The notes: generated from the sequence alone by a model not told the origin. A stretch of DNA of 49,987 bases from Alphaproteobacteria bacterium (GCA_022450665.1 JAKUPQ010000008.1:1-49987); one strand, 5' to 3'. Shown: positions 16,419 to 25,689, counted from the first letter of the stretch. Numbers and translations are program-made.

Positions 16419-18131
16419 TTAGTAGCCTTCGTCCACCTGCACTTGCCGTGCGTAGCGCTGCATATATACAGCCTGACGGCGTGTCGCATAACGCGACTCA
16501 GGCAATGTGCGCGTTGCACGGTTATAGGTAGATGGCGGAGTTAGCTGCACACCTGCAGCGTTTTGCTCAGGCATAACCGGCACAGCAGAAACCGAGGCAA
16601 CTTGTGGTGTAGGCACAACTTGGACTTCATCAATAGGAGCGGCCATTTGCTGCGCGGGATCTTCATACAAGCTCACCCATTCTCCTTCTACAATCACTTC
16701 GTTCTGCGGAGTAATCGTAGAATGTTGGGGCTGATGCATAGCCAGATTTTTAGGTTGTTGCGAGGCGAGAGATGCAGGAGTTGGCATTACCGGCTCTTGC
16801 TGCTGCATCATCATAGGATCTTCCATAGGCGGCTGGCGTAGAATCACCGGTTCCATAGGAGGCTCCTGCAACACAATTTGCTCTTGCTGCGGGGCTGGGT
16901 TAGCGTTCCAACTTGGTGCGGTTGGTGTGCGACGCAATGCTTGCTGGTTAGGCGCTACATATGGCGCGGCTTGCTGCGTCTGCTGCATGGTTGGATTTTG
17001 AGGCAAACTTGCCATTTGCTGGGGGCGGTTACTTTCCATAATCACCACTTCTTCACCACCAACGGCTTCATAAGCAGGCATTGGCTGTACATCCGATGGA
17101 AGCACTTGGCCATAGGAATCCATCGAATAATCTGCCGAATAATCCGCCGAATATTGTGGCTCCTGATAGTCATTTTCTGCCGGAATTTCGTTTGCTATCA
17201 ATGCTGCGAATTCGGCATCAATTTCGTTTTCCGTATAAAGCCCACCAGACTCAACGGGCATCTCGCCCCCCATATCCGAGGCCATTTGCGCATTCAACTG
17301 CATATTTTGCTGTTGCGAATCCATACGCGCCTGTTGCATATCCGCCATACGCGCATTACGGCTATTTCCTACCGCATCCACACGTTCGGGACGTGAAGGA
17401 ACACTTGCTAAGGACGGATAGGCTTCCGTATCTTCCATTTCCACAGGTGTGAAGTGCTCATCCATGACAACCATCTCTTCTGCGATAATCACTTCAGATT
17501 GGGGTTCCGACCATTCGGTGCGCCCCTGTTCGATTTCGCTTTTCACACGCTCCCACTCTTCTTGTGACTGGTCGTGCATGGCAACATTCGCTTCCATACC
17601 AGGTAACACATAATTTTCTTCCATCTCGAAAGCAGGCACATCAGCACCCATTTCCATGGCAGCAACAGGAGCGGCGGCGGCATAGCTTGCACTTACTACA
17701 GTTTGTGTTTCAACACTGGTATTGGGGCCATCGTTCAGCTTTGGAACGCGGCGTTGCTTTGGCATAGCGGCCTCTGGCTGCGCTTTATCGGCGTAAAGCC
17801 ACGAGAACATGCCTTTTTCTTCTTTTTGAGCGGGCGACATTTGCGAAGGCGCTGTAGCCATAACCTTAGGCTGCTGCTCGGCTGGCACTCCCTTATATTG
17901 CGATCCAACTCGTGTATTGGGGTTTGCTTCTGGCGTTTTCAGCATTGATTCATCCGGCAGAGGACGCCCCATGCCATCAAGATCGGGGTTACTTTTTGGC
18001 GCACGCAGTTCACCGGTAATTTTTGTCTGTTGTCTGTCATCTTTATTGCCAGAGCACGCTGCCACCAAAAGGCTGCTAGCCGCTGTTGCCACCAAAATAT
18101 TACGCAGTGTTTTATTCATAGTAATCGTCAT
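16419..18131 (-). CDS. Large glutamine/methionine/proline-rich lipoprotein, unknown function
   Basis: The 570-residue product starts with a lipoprotein signal peptide whose lipobox LVAAC places the lipidated cysteine near residue 26, so it should be anchored in the inner or outer membrane. Residues about 35-130 include a more ordered-looking segment (NPDLDGMGRPLPDESMLKTP). The rest is low-complexity, rich in Q, M, P and acidic residues, with short repeats such as YSADYSADYS and clusters like QEPPMEPVILRQPPMEDP. I recognise no domain. The start at 18131 has AAGGA 7 bases upstream; an earlier ATG at 18164 is less likely. It precedes alaC by 16 bases. The surface-spanning role is only a guess. 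Confidence 0.75.
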   Translation of the reverse strand: MTITMNKTLRNILVATAASSLLVAACSGNKDDRQQTKITGELRAPKSNPDLDGMGRPLPDESMLKTPEANPNTRVGSQYKGVPAEQQPKVMATAPSQMSPAQKEEKGMFSWLYADKAQPEAAMPKQRRVPKLNDGPNTSVETQTVVSASYAAAAPVAAMEMGADVPAFEMEENYVLPGMEANVAMHDQSQEEWERVKSEIEQGRTEWSEPQSEVIIAEEMVVMDEHFTPVEMEDTEAYPSLASVPSRPERVDAVGNSRNARMADMQQARMDSQQQNMQLNAQMASDMGGEMPVESGGLYTENEIDAEFAALIANEIPAENDYQEPQYSADYSADYSMDSYGQVLPSDVQPMPAYEAVGGEEVVIMESNRPQQMASLPQNPTMQQTQQAAPYVAPNQQALRRTPTAPSWNANPAPQQEQIVLQEPPMEPVILRQPPMEDPMMMQQQEPVMPTPASLASQQPKNLAMHQPQHSTITPQNEVIVEGEWVSLYEDPAQQMAAPIDEVQVVPTPQVASVSAVPVMPEQNAAGVQLTPPSTYNRATRTLPESRYATRRQAVYMQRYARQVQVDEGY

Positions 18132-18330
18132 GTCCAAATCCTTATACACGTGGCACGGCGCCACATGACAATGTTAAATCTCTGTTTGCGCCCTGCACAG
18201 CTAAGGGTTACACTGCTACGCCAACACATAAACACGCTTATACGGCATTTTTATATTATTTAATGAGTTGCACCATAGCGCGATGCCGCCTTTCATGCAA
18301 TCGAGTTTTTAGCATTTTACAGGGATTATC

Positions 18331-20139
18331 ATGGTAGAGTCAAAGTCTGACAACAAAGAAAAATGCCTTTCAAGCGCACAGGATTTTGCGCAGAATTTGC
18401 AGAAAATTGGCGAACGTTCACAGCAATTGCTTGAAGTATATATGCAATCGCAGCAGGAGCCTGAAATGAACGACTCACTGCATATCAGTAACGCGTTTTT
18501 ACAGCTATTTGAAAGGATGCTTTCCGACCCCACCAAAATCTGGGAAATTCAAATGGCTTGGTGGCAAAGCTATATGGAACTTTGGAACGAAACCGCCAAG
18601 TCTTTTGCTGGCGAGCCTTCACGCACCATCGCCCATGCCAACCCAAAAGATCGCCGTTTTAAGGATAAAGCATGGCAGGAGAACGTGGTGTTTGACTTTC
18701 TCAAACAATCCTACCTTCTCGCCTCCGACCATTTGCAGCAAATGGTTGAAGATGTAGAAGGTCTGGAGCCACATACCCGCCAGAAAATCGAGTTCTACAC
18801 GCGACAATATGTGGATGCTATGTCCCCCAGCAATTTTCTGATGACCAATCCGGAGGTATTACGCACCACCCTCGAAAGTGGCGGCGAAAATCTTGTGAGC
18901 GGCCTTGAAAACATGCTTGAGGACCTTAAGCGGGGCAAAGGAAAACTCCACATTAATATGACCGATACCGATGCGTTTACGGTGGGAAAAAATCTTGGGA
19001 TAACCAAAGGAAGTGTTATATTCCAAAATGCACTTATGCAGCTTATTCAATATGAACCAACCACCGAGAAAGTTCACAAGACTCCCATATTAGTGATGCC
19101 TGCATGGATTAATAAGTATTATATTCTCGATCTGAAACCCGAAAACTCACTGGTGAAATGGCTCACCGATCAAGGCTATACGGTGTTTATTATTTCGTGG
19201 GTGAATCCTGATGCGAAAATGAGCCAAAAAACTTTTGAAGACTACATGAACCAAGGCCCTCTCGCCGCGCTAGATGCTATCGAATCCGCTACCGGAGAAA
19301 CGCAGGTTTCGGCCATTGGTTATTGTTTAGGTGGCACATTGCTGGCTTCTACTCTTGCTTATCTTCACGCCACAAAGAAATCTAGCCGCATTGTCTCTGC
19401 CACATATCTCACCACGATGGTTGATTTTGCCGATTCGGGCGAGCTGTCTGTTTTTATCGATGAAGATCAAATTCAGGCGCTGGAAAATAAAATGCAAAAG
19501 CAAGGAGGCATGCTACAAGGCAGCGATATGGCGACCACCTTTAATTTACTTCGTGCCAATGATTTGATCTGGTCATTCGTGGTGAACAATTATTTGCTGG
19601 GTAAAGACCCGTTTCCATTTGACCTGCTCTATTGGAACAGTGATTCAACACGCATGCCCATGGTGATGCACAGCTTTTATTTGCGCAAAATGTATCAGGA
19701 AAATCTGCTGGTTAAAAAAGGCGGTATTGTATTAAACGATACCCCGCTGGATTTATCTGCAATCGACACGCCATCTTATGTATTATCTACCCGTGAAGAT
19801 CATATTGCGCCTTGGCAGGCAACTTATCGCGCCACGCAAATTTATCAAGGTGATGTGCGTTTTGTTCTGGCTGCCTCTGGTCATGTGGCTGGAGTAATTA
19901 ATCCACCCGTCAAAAACAAATATTGCTTTTGGACAAAGCCGGATTCAACAAAACAATACCCAGATGATACGCAGAGTTTTCTTGCAGTTGCAAAGGAGCA
20001 TTCAGGTTCGTGGTGGAATGACTGGTTGAAATGGCACGCACCCTATAATGGCAAAAAAGTTGCGGCGCGTAAAGTTGGTGATGGCAAACTCAAGCCCATC
20101 GAAGATGCACCCGGCTCATATGTAAAAATGGATAAGTAA
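18331..20139 (+). CDS. phaC: Class I poly(3-hydroxyalkanoate) synthase PhaC
   Basis: The 602-residue enzyme polymerises (R)-3-hydroxybutyryl-CoA into PHB granules. The lipase-like box is AIGYCLGGTLLAS with the catalytic cysteine near residue 332. The general base region is STREDHIAPW (Asp about 490) and the catalytic histidine is in ASGHVAGVINPP (about 518), spaced as in known class I synthases. The helical N-terminal domain (about 1-200) has the usual WxxQxxWWQSYMELW-like pattern. AGGGA precedes the ATG by 5 bases. No phaA, phaB or phasin gene lies beside it. Its stop faces that of the carbonic-anhydrase-like gene with one base between. Confidence 0.96.
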   Translation: MVESKSDNKEKCLSSAQDFAQNLQKIGERSQQLLEVYMQSQQEPEMNDSLHISNAFLQLFERMLSDPTKIWEIQMAWWQSYMELWNETAKSFAGEPSRTIAHANPKDRRFKDKAWQENVVFDFLKQSYLLASDHLQQMVEDVEGLEPHTRQKIEFYTRQYVDAMSPSNFLMTNPEVLRTTLESGGENLVSGLENMLEDLKRGKGKLHINMTDTDAFTVGKNLGITKGSVIFQNALMQLIQYEPTTEKVHKTPILVMPAWINKYYILDLKPENSLVKWLTDQGYTVFIISWVNPDAKMSQKTFEDYMNQGPLAALDAIESATGETQVSAIGYCLGGTLLASTLAYLHATKKSSRIVSATYLTTMVDFADSGELSVFIDEDQIQALENKMQKQGGMLQGSDMATTFNLLRANDLIWSFVVNNYLLGKDPFPFDLLYWNSDSTRMPMVMHSFYLRKMYQENLLVKKGGIVLNDTPLDLSAIDTPSYVLSTREDHIAPWQATYRATQIYQGDVRFVLAASGHVAGVINPPVKNKYCFWTKPDSTKQYPDDTQSFLAVAKEHSGSWWNDWLKWHAPYNGKKVAARKVGDGKLKPIEDAPGSYVKMDK

Positions 20140-20140
20140 G

Positions 20141-20698
20141 TTATTTTTTTCTGCGGGGCGGGATGCTGGCGCTTTTTTCCATCTCGCGGATGTAGTTTTG
20201 TCCCAGATCCACATAATGCTGTGCCGACACATAAATATATTGGGTTTCTTCACGGGTTAAATCACGGAAAAATTTTGCCGGACTTCCTGCCCATAACTCA
20301 CCACCGCGCACTTGTTTTCCCGGAGTCAACAAGGCACCTGCGGCAAGCATACCTTCGCTTTTAATAATGGCTTTGTCCATTACCGTTGCACCCATGCCCA
20401 CAAAACTTCCATCTTCGAGGGTACAGCCATGGATAATGGCTTTATGACCAATGGTAACATTGCTACCAATATATGTAGGGGCGACCTCATGAGTAACATG
20501 TACCACCGTCCCATCCTGCACATTTGTATTATTTCCAATGCGAATGGAGTTTATATCCCCGCGAATAACGCAACCAAACCAGATATTGGTATCTTCGCCT
20601 ATTTCCACATCGCCAATAATAACCGCGCCCGGAGCAATGAATGCCGATGGAGCAATTTTTGGTGACTTACCCTTGTAAGGTAAAATGAGAGGTTCCAT
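20141..20698 (-). CDS. Gamma-class carbonic anhydrase family protein (YrdA/PaaY type)
   Basis: The 185-residue protein is a left-handed beta-helix built of hexapeptide repeats (about 12-150). The zinc histidines of gamma carbonic anhydrases correspond to His67 in TVVHVTHE and His85 and His90 in TIGHKAIIHG, all present. A C-terminal helix (about 150-180) is typical. Members act as trimers; some hydrate CO2, others serve different reactions, so activity is not certain. The basic end PPRRKK is unremarkable. It follows an unknown gene by 11 bases and is probably co-transcribed with it. Confidence 0.9.
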   Translation of the reverse strand: MEPLILPYKGKSPKIAPSAFIAPGAVIIGDVEIGEDTNIWFGCVIRGDINSIRIGNNTNVQDGTVVHVTHEVAPTYIGSNVTIGHKAIIHGCTLEDGSFVGMGATVMDKAIIKSEGMLAAGALLTPGKQVRGGELWAGSPAKFFRDLTREETQYIYVSAQHYVDLGQNYIREMEKSASIPPRRKK

Positions 20699-20709
20699 AG
20701 ATTTATGCC

Positions 20710-21168
20710 TTAAAATCCATGCGGCCAGTTATCGAATCCCGTATAATCAGGTTCTTCACCAAGCAATTTGGTTGCACGCGCCAGGTTTTCTTTCACATGC
20801 GGAGCGCCACGGCGCAGCTCGCGCCACATTTGACGCCCTTGGCTACGCAAATCCATAGAAGTTGCTGCATTCATGGTATAAACCCAAATCATACATGCAT
20901 ACATCATGGGTGGTTGTTGGTTGTGTTTGAACTCCTGAATCATTTGTCCCAGCTTGGCACAGGCTTGTTGATTCAACTCATATTTCATATTCGTCAGCAG
21001 CAAATCGTAGCCATCTTCTTTTACTTTGTGACGCACATATGTAGCCAAAAGCAATGTGTAGCCCAAATCCACGTCGTTGCGTTCGCGGATGGTTTTGACA
21101 AAAGCCTCCATTTGCTGTTGCCGCTCAGCAATTTGTTTTTTAACTTTAAATTTACCCAATAGTCCCAT
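20710..21168 (-). CDS. Conserved-looking helical protein of unknown function
   Basis: The 152-residue product is predicted to be mostly alpha-helical and soluble, with a basic, glutamine-rich first 30 residues (GKFKVKKQIAERQQQMEAF). Tryptophan- and methionine-rich segments follow (QPPMMYACMIWVYTMNA, QGRQMWRELRR), with a tail ending in YTGFDNWPHGF. It has no signal peptide or long membrane segment. I do not recognise the family. It lies between argC (57 bases upstream) and the gamma carbonic anhydrase gene on the same strand. The codon usage looks like that of neighbouring genes, and the long open frame bounded by coding neighbours supports it being real. Confidence 0.7.
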   Translation of the reverse strand: MGLLGKFKVKKQIAERQQQMEAFVKTIRERNDVDLGYTLLLATYVRHKVKEDGYDLLLTNMKYELNQQACAKLGQMIQEFKHNQQPPMMYACMIWVYTMNAATSMDLRSQGRQMWRELRRGAPHVKENLARATKLLGEEPDYTGFDNWPHGF

Positions 21169-21225
21169 TAACTCATTCTTTCCACATCAACGATGTATAA
21201 TCTCAACAGATATGCTGCGCGCATA

Positions 21226-22275
21226 TTACGGGAAAAATGCACTAACGCCAAGCCCTGTTGTTTCATCAAATGCAAATTTGATGTTAAAATTCTGCAACGC
21301 TTGTCCCGATGCACCTTTCAAGAGGTTATCGATTACTGATATTATAATGACTCTTCCCGCTTGTCTATCAGGATAAACACCTATGATACAACGGTTACTT
21401 CCTCGCACCTGATGGGTAGTTGGAATGGGATCGTTTTCATCACAAATTGTCACAAAAGGCAAGCCCTCATATGCGCGTTTCAAGCCATTTCTTACTTCAT
21501 TCACCGTTACGCCTATATCCAGCGAAGCATAAATGGTAGACAAGATGCCACGGTTCATGGGGATTAAGTGCGGTGTAAAGCTTACTGTAACGTTGCGCCC
21601 AGCGGCCAATGACAATCCCTGCTCGATCTCAGGGCAATGCCGGTGACTACCCACCGCATAAGCTCCAACCCCCTCATTTATTTCGCAAAATATATTGCTT
21701 TGTCTGGTAGCGCGACCTGCCCCTGTCACGCCGGATTTGGCATCAATTACCAACATATCGCCGGTAATCAATTCCAGCTTCAGCAAGGGTATCAGTGGCA
21801 ACTGCACCGAGGTGGGATAACATCCTGGACAGGCAATAATACGCGCCTCCGCAATGGCTTCACGATTAATTTCACTCAATCCATATACCGCTTCTGCCAA
21901 CAAATCTGCATTAAGATGCGGTTCTCCATACCATTGTTCATATACGTCTGCATCCCGCAACCGATAATCAGCAGATAAGTCAATGACCACCACATGGGAG
22001 GGAATGGCGGCAATGGTTTTTTGGCTGGCACCATGTGGCAAACAGCAAAATGCAACATCAATATGCGTCCAATCCACGGCATCAAGCGTGCTAATTTCTG
22101 GTAAATCCACCCCGTTAAAATGCGGATAAATGCTAGCGATAGGTTTGCCAGCGCTGCTATCTCCCACCAATGCAACAATTTCTGCGTAGGGATGCACCAG
22201 CAATAAGCGTAACAATTCAGCGCCCGTGTAACCACTGGCTCCTAAAACCGCTACACGCTTTGCAGATTGTGTCAT
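21226..22275 (-). CDS. argC: N-acetyl-gamma-glutamyl-phosphate reductase
   Basis: The 349-residue enzyme performs the third step of arginine synthesis, NADPH-dependent reduction of N-acetylglutamyl phosphate. The N-terminal Rossmann motif is VLGASGYTGAELLRLL (about 10-25), the catalytic cysteine is in IACPGCYPTSVQLPL (about Cys152), and the substrate-binding segment around SHRHCPEIEQGL is near residue 210. The length matches the alphaproteobacterial type. It lies downstream of rplM-rpsI, the usual alphaproteobacterial place, but a strong hairpin terminator at 22299-22326 separates it, so readthrough or an own promoter is needed. Confidence 0.96.
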   Translation of the reverse strand: MTQSAKRVAVLGASGYTGAELLRLLLVHPYAEIVALVGDSSAGKPIASIYPHFNGVDLPEISTLDAVDWTHIDVAFCCLPHGASQKTIAAIPSHVVVIDLSADYRLRDADVYEQWYGEPHLNADLLAEAVYGLSEINREAIAEARIIACPGCYPTSVQLPLIPLLKLELITGDMLVIDAKSGVTGAGRATRQSNIFCEINEGVGAYAVGSHRHCPEIEQGLSLAAGRNVTVSFTPHLIPMNRGILSTIYASLDIGVTVNEVRNGLKRAYEGLPFVTICDENDPIPTTHQVRGSNRCIIGVYPDRQAGRVIIISVIDNLLKGASGQALQNFNIKFAFDETTGLGVSAFFP

Positions 22276-22298
22276 AATACATCCCTAATCCATTGTTC

Positions 22299-22326
22299 AA
22301 AAAAAAGAGGCGCCCGAGAGCGCCTC
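22299..22326 (-). terminator. Rho-independent terminator after rpsI
   Basis: On the minus strand GAGGCGC (22326-22320) pairs with GCGCCTC (22313-22307) around a six-base loop and is followed by eight T residues (22306-22299). It ends the rplM-rpsI transcript just before the argC start. Confidence 0.9.
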
Positions 22327-22360
22327 CGTAATCTTTTTCGAAATAATGCCTTGCAGCAAA

Positions 22361-22801
22361 TTAACGCTTGGAGAACTGGAAGCTCTTGCGTGCTTTTGCG
22401 CGGCCATATTTCTTACGCTCAACAACGCGGCTATCGCGAGTGAGGAAACCACCTTGACGCAAGGCGGTGTGGAATTCTGGGTTATATTTGTCTAACGCAC
22501 GGCTGATTGCATGACGTACTGCACCGGCCTGGCCAGATAAACCGCCGCCTTTAACGGTGCAAACAACATCATAACCACCGGTTGCGCGTACGGCAACGAA
22601 AGGCTGGTTAATGATCATGCGCAACACAGGGCGGGCAAAATATCTTGCCACTTCGCGACCATTCACAGTAATAACGCCTTTACCGGGCTTTACCCATGCG
22701 CGGGCAGTAGCATCTTTACGACGTCCGGTAGCATAAGCACGACCCAGATCATCAATCTGTGGCTTGCGTTCTTTGGCTTCGGTTGCTTCAGCAGTGGCCA
22801 T
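22361..22801 (-). CDS. rpsI: Small-subunit ribosomal protein uS9
   Basis: The 146-residue protein carries the uS9 core: [19 protein letters not shown] (about 24-42), [12 protein letters not shown], then [19 protein letters not shown]. It ends in the basic C-terminal tail [11 protein letters not shown] that reaches the P-site tRNA. The N-terminal extension of about 20 residues ([15 protein letters not shown]) is common in alphaproteobacteria. It lies 23 bases after rplM, as in nearly all bacteria, and is followed by a strong terminator. Confidence 0.98.
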   Translation of the reverse strand: MATAEATEAKERKPQIDDLGRAYATGRRKDATARAWVKPGKGVITVNGREVARYFARPVLRMIINQPFVAVRATGGYDVVCTVKGGGLSGQAGAVRHAISRALDKYNPEFHTALRQGGFLTRDSRVVERKKYGRAKARKSFQFSKR

Positions 22802-22824
22802 AATAAATCCTCTTAACTTCGCTC

Positions 22825-23286
22825 TTAGCGTTTATTTTTGGGGTTGCGCGCCGCATAATCCAACACTTGTGGCTTTTGCGCTTCATGGGGATGCTCATTT
22901 CCGGCATATACATGCAGCTTTCTCAGCTGTTGACGTGCCAGTGGGCTTTCTTTCGGCATCATGCGCTCAATAGCTTTTTGCATCACACGCTCAGGGAAAC
23001 GACCATCTAAAATCTTATCGGCGGTGCGCTCTTTCAATCCACCAGGATATCCGGTATGCCAGTAATAAGTTTTATTGGTGCGTTTTTTGCCGGTAAGTTT
23101 CACCTTATCTGCATTAACGATGATCACATGATCGCCACAATCCATATGAGGGGTAAACATGGGTTTATGTTTTCCACGCAGCATTTTCGCTACTTCGCTG
23201 GAAAGACGGCCAAGGATTACATCTTCGGCGTCGATTACCCACCAGTTATTTTCAATATCAGCCGGTTTGGCGGAATAAGTTTTCAT
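22825..23286 (-). CDS. rplM: Large-subunit ribosomal protein uL13
   Basis: The 153-residue protein matches uL13 throughout: the N-terminal [38 protein letters not shown], then [34 protein letters not shown] and the end [19 protein letters not shown]. It is an early-assembling 50S protein. It is the first gene of the rplM-rpsI pair. A promoter candidate and two hairpins lie in the 118 bases upstream and may form a regulatory leader. Confidence 0.98.
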   Translation of the reverse strand: MKTYSAKPADIENNWWVIDAEDVILGRLSSEVAKMLRGKHKPMFTPHMDCGDHVIIVNADKVKLTGKKRTNKTYYWHTGYPGGLKERTADKILDGRFPERVMQKAIERMMPKESPLARQQLRKLHVYAGNEHPHEAQKPQVLDYAARNPKNKR

Positions 23287-23318
23287 GGTCTTGCCACTTC
23301 TACAATTCGGGTTACGTT

Positions 23319-23372
23319 TCAGAGCCGTTTGCTCTGAGTTTATACGTACTAATCCTCGCTATCTCTATAGCG
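23319..23372 (-). promoter_or_regulatory. rplM leader with two hairpins
   Basis: TCAGAGC (23319-23325) pairs with GCTCTGA (23331-23337), and CGCTAT (23357-23362) with ATAGCG (23367-23372). Both lie in the untranslated leader between the promoter candidate and the rplM start. No T tract follows, so these are not obvious terminators; autogenous control by L13 is possible but unproved. Confidence 0.35.
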
Positions 23373-23380
23373 GGAGTCGG

Positions 23381-23410
23381 AAAATATGTCAGATATCCCC
23401 CCAATGTCAA
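23381..23410 (-). promoter_or_regulatory. Sigma-70-type promoter for rplM-rpsI
   Basis: On the minus strand a perfect TTGACA (23410-23405) is followed after 17-18 bases by ATATTT/TATTTT (23387-23381). It lies about 95 bases before the rplM start, and no other good candidate is visible in this gap. Confidence 0.55.
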
Positions 23411-23500
23411 CGGTAAAATGCGTTACTGCGCGTTTTTTTCGCAGACACTTTATGAAGCTGCTGTATCTACACCATTATAAAGCACGTTCTAACCGCCTCA

Positions 23501-24910
23501 TCAATTGTCGGAATAGATCGGCAAATAGACACTAAACACACTGCCCTTACCTACAACGCTATCAATGGTCATAACGCCGCGATGGCGGTGTACAATATGC
23601 TTTACAATTGCCAAGCCCAGTCCGGTTCCGCCCACTTTACGGGTACGGGCAGTATCCACGCGATAAAAACGCTCGGTCAGGCGAGGAATGTGTTCTTTAG
23701 GGATACCATCGCCTTTATCACGTACCGATAAGCAAATTGCGCGGTCATAGGTGCGGAAATTTGCTATGCTTGGAAAGCTGGTTGATACCCGTAAATTTAT
23801 GGTTACATCACTTCCTGCCACACCATATTTGATCGCATTGCCCACCAAATTATGCACCACCTGCGCCAACTCGCCTTCATCGCCGCGCACTGCCGGAATA
23901 TTGTCTTTCATATCTACGCGAAGCTGCATATTTTTTTGTTGTGCCGCCCAGTCAAAATGCTGAATTTCACGACGCACTAGCTTCACAAGACTTACTTTTT
24001 CCATGGGCGGTTTGCTAGCATCCACCTCAACTTTGGACAGCGTCAGCAAATCCTGCACCAGTTGCGACATACGCTGCGCTTGATCATTCATGAGTTTCAA
24101 AAACTGCTCATGCGCCTCTTTGTCGTCTTTGGCTGGGCCTTGCAGGGTTTCGATAAACCCTATAATGCTTGCCAATGGCGTGCGGATTTCGTGGCTGGCA
24201 TTTGCCACAAAATCAGCGCGCATTTGCTCGCCCCTCTTAATTTCAGTGATGTCTGTCAGTGTAATAACTGTGGATATCCCCCCTGACGATGGCACCGGAA
24301 AACGCTCGATAATTGCCTTAAAATCACGGGTAGAAGGATCTTCAATCCGAAATTCAATTTCGCGCCCTTTCATATCTTCTACTACCGCGTATACCGTACC
24401 TAAAAGACTTTCGTTAGGAATCACTTCCTTTAGCGGTTTTTTTGCCAGATTTTGTCCAAAAATACTCCGTGCAGCGCGGTTAGTGCGTACCACGCGGTTT
24501 TCATTATCCAACATAATCAAAATGTCTGGTATGGTATCCACCAGAATTTCGCGTTCGATAATGATATTTTCCATTTGTTGCTTTTTACGTTCCCATGAGC
24601 GATTCAGCCGCATCAACGCATCCGAAAGGCGGCCTACCGTATTCAACACACTCAGATAGGGGGCATCTACTTTTCTATCTTGTGCCAACGCCGCCACATA
24701 GTCGGTAAGCGACATTACATTGGCTAAAAACGGATACACGAAAATTATCGAGGCGAATAAAATGCCAATATAGGCATAAAAGAAATGCGTCAGACTAAAC
24801 AGCCCAAGCACCACGTATAAGGACAACACCATCAAGGGGGGCAACGATACAATCATCACTGCTTTTACAAGCATCGTCAGCGATATGATGGGTTTACGCA
24901 TGGGTTTCAA
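23501..24910 (-). CDS. phoR: PhoR-type sensor histidine kinase
   Basis: The 469-residue kinase has two N-terminal membrane helices (about 10-65) with almost no periplasmic loop and a PAS domain (about 120-225). HisKA follows with the phospho-acceptor His240 in VANASHEIRTPLASIIGFIE. HATPase_c (about 345-465) has VGNAIKYG, VRDKGDGIPKE and GGTGLGLAIVKHI. The short loop and the FVANASHE context resemble PhoR, which phosphorylates PhoB under phosphate limitation. No phoB or pst genes are in the window, so the name rests on architecture alone; another PhoR-like kinase is possible. Upstream lies the foreign-looking island. Confidence 0.8.
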   Translation of the reverse strand: MKPMRKPIISLTMLVKAVMIVSLPPLMVLSLYVVLGLFSLTHFFYAYIGILFASIIFVYPFLANVMSLTDYVAALAQDRKVDAPYLSVLNTVGRLSDALMRLNRSWERKKQQMENIIIEREILVDTIPDILIMLDNENRVVRTNRAARSIFGQNLAKKPLKEVIPNESLLGTVYAVVEDMKGREIEFRIEDPSTRDFKAIIERFPVPSSGGISTVITLTDITEIKRGEQMRADFVANASHEIRTPLASIIGFIETLQGPAKDDKEAHEQFLKLMNDQAQRMSQLVQDLLTLSKVEVDASKPPMEKVSLVKLVRREIQHFDWAAQQKNMQLRVDMKDNIPAVRGDEGELAQVVHNLVGNAIKYGVAGSDVTINLRVSTSFPSIANFRTYDRAICLSVRDKGDGIPKEHIPRLTERFYRVDTARTRKVGGTGLGLAIVKHIVHRHRGVMTIDSVVGKGSVFSVYLPIYSDN

Positions 24911-25041
24911 TCCAACAGTTTATGGCCAAAATCATGAGCCAAAAGTTCGAGGCGGCAACTCATAACAGTTATGGCGCTCCTCATCGCGGATGTAAATAAC
25001 CAAATGCCCTTATTGCATCACCTTACATCGTGTCAAAAAAG

Positions 25042-25080
25042 AAAAACTGCCAGAGGCAGAGGATGCCCTTGGCAGTTTTT
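25042..25080 (-). terminator. Rho-independent terminator after the DUF1523-like gene
   Basis: AAAAACTGCCA (25042-25052) pairs with TGGCAGTTTTT (25070-25080), with an inner GGCA/TGCC pair (25055-25058 and 25064-25067). The A and T tracts make it usable in both directions; on the minus strand it closes the gene ending at 25133. Confidence 0.8.
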
Positions 25081-25132
25081 CTTGGCCGTAGCCTGTTGGT
25101 GCTGAGTTTCGTACTTCGGGTGGCGGCCTACT

Positions 25133-25528
25133 TCAGGTGGTGGATGGGGGATCGACGGTCAGGATGTTCCTGAGGTCGAAGGGCTTCCAGCCAAGTCCTG
25201 TGACTTTCGCCACGTAGGTCTCGCCGATGATCATCTCTCCGTACGTGTTCGAAGCGGTGAACTTCGTGTAGACGCGAGATCCGGTGACCTTGAAGGTCTC
25301 TTTCTGGCGATCGCCGGTCTTCTCATCGATCACGGTGGCCCAGACGTAGAAGTCGGACTGGTTGAACTCGGGGTCGCTGATGTGCTCCTTGCCGGTGACG
25401 GTGATCGTGATGGTGTCCTTGGTGACTACCTGAATCCCGATGTTTCCGGCGATGACGACAGCGATGATGCAACCCACGATGGCGAAGAAACGAGGCGGCG
25501 TGAGCCAATTGAGCCAACGAAACGGCAT
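25133..25528 (-). CDS. Small membrane-anchored DUF1523-like protein, foreign composition
   Basis: The 131-residue product has one N-terminal membrane helix (about 12-34, FFAIVGCIIAVVIAGNIGI) followed by a small beta-rich domain. The pattern ASNTYGEMIIGETYVAKVTG, then GWKPFDLRNIL recalls DUF1523-type proteins of proteobacteria and phages; the match is from memory and moderate. GGAG lies 8 bases before ATG 25528; the frame is open back to 25639 but without a better start. The gene is about 60% GC (36 of 60 bases at 25141-25200) against 48% in a rimO stretch, and prefers C/G-ending codons. It has its own terminator. Recent transfer or an assembly join are both possible. Confidence 0.65.
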   Translation of the reverse strand: MPFRWLNWLTPPRFFAIVGCIIAVVIAGNIGIQVVTKDTITITVTGKEHISDPEFNQSDFYVWATVIDEKTGDRQKETFKVTGSRVYTKFTASNTYGEMIIGETYVAKVTGLGWKPFDLRNILTVDPPSTT

Positions 25529-25689
25529 GGTACGCTCCAATCGGAGTAGAGAATCCTGTGGATTCATGAGTAGGACATTGCCTGTAGTTTTGCGGGAAGC
25601 GCGAGATTCCTTTCGGAGAGTCGGTAGGTGCAATTGCAAAACAAGTGAATCTGGTAATAGTAAATTAAAATGATGACAAAATTATGACA

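Noticed and set aside
16403-16519. N-terminal extension of the aminotransferase by 39 codons
   Set aside because: It runs into the lipoprotein gene, and the conserved start MHDEFYRERR lies downstream at 16402.
16563-17767. Several plus-strand frames opposite the large lipoprotein gene
   Set aside because: They are low-complexity mirror frames of repetitive Q/P-rich coding sequence, with unlikely residue composition.
24922-25002. 26-codon frame on the plus strand between phoR and the island
   Set aside because: There is no ribosome binding site and nothing supports expression.
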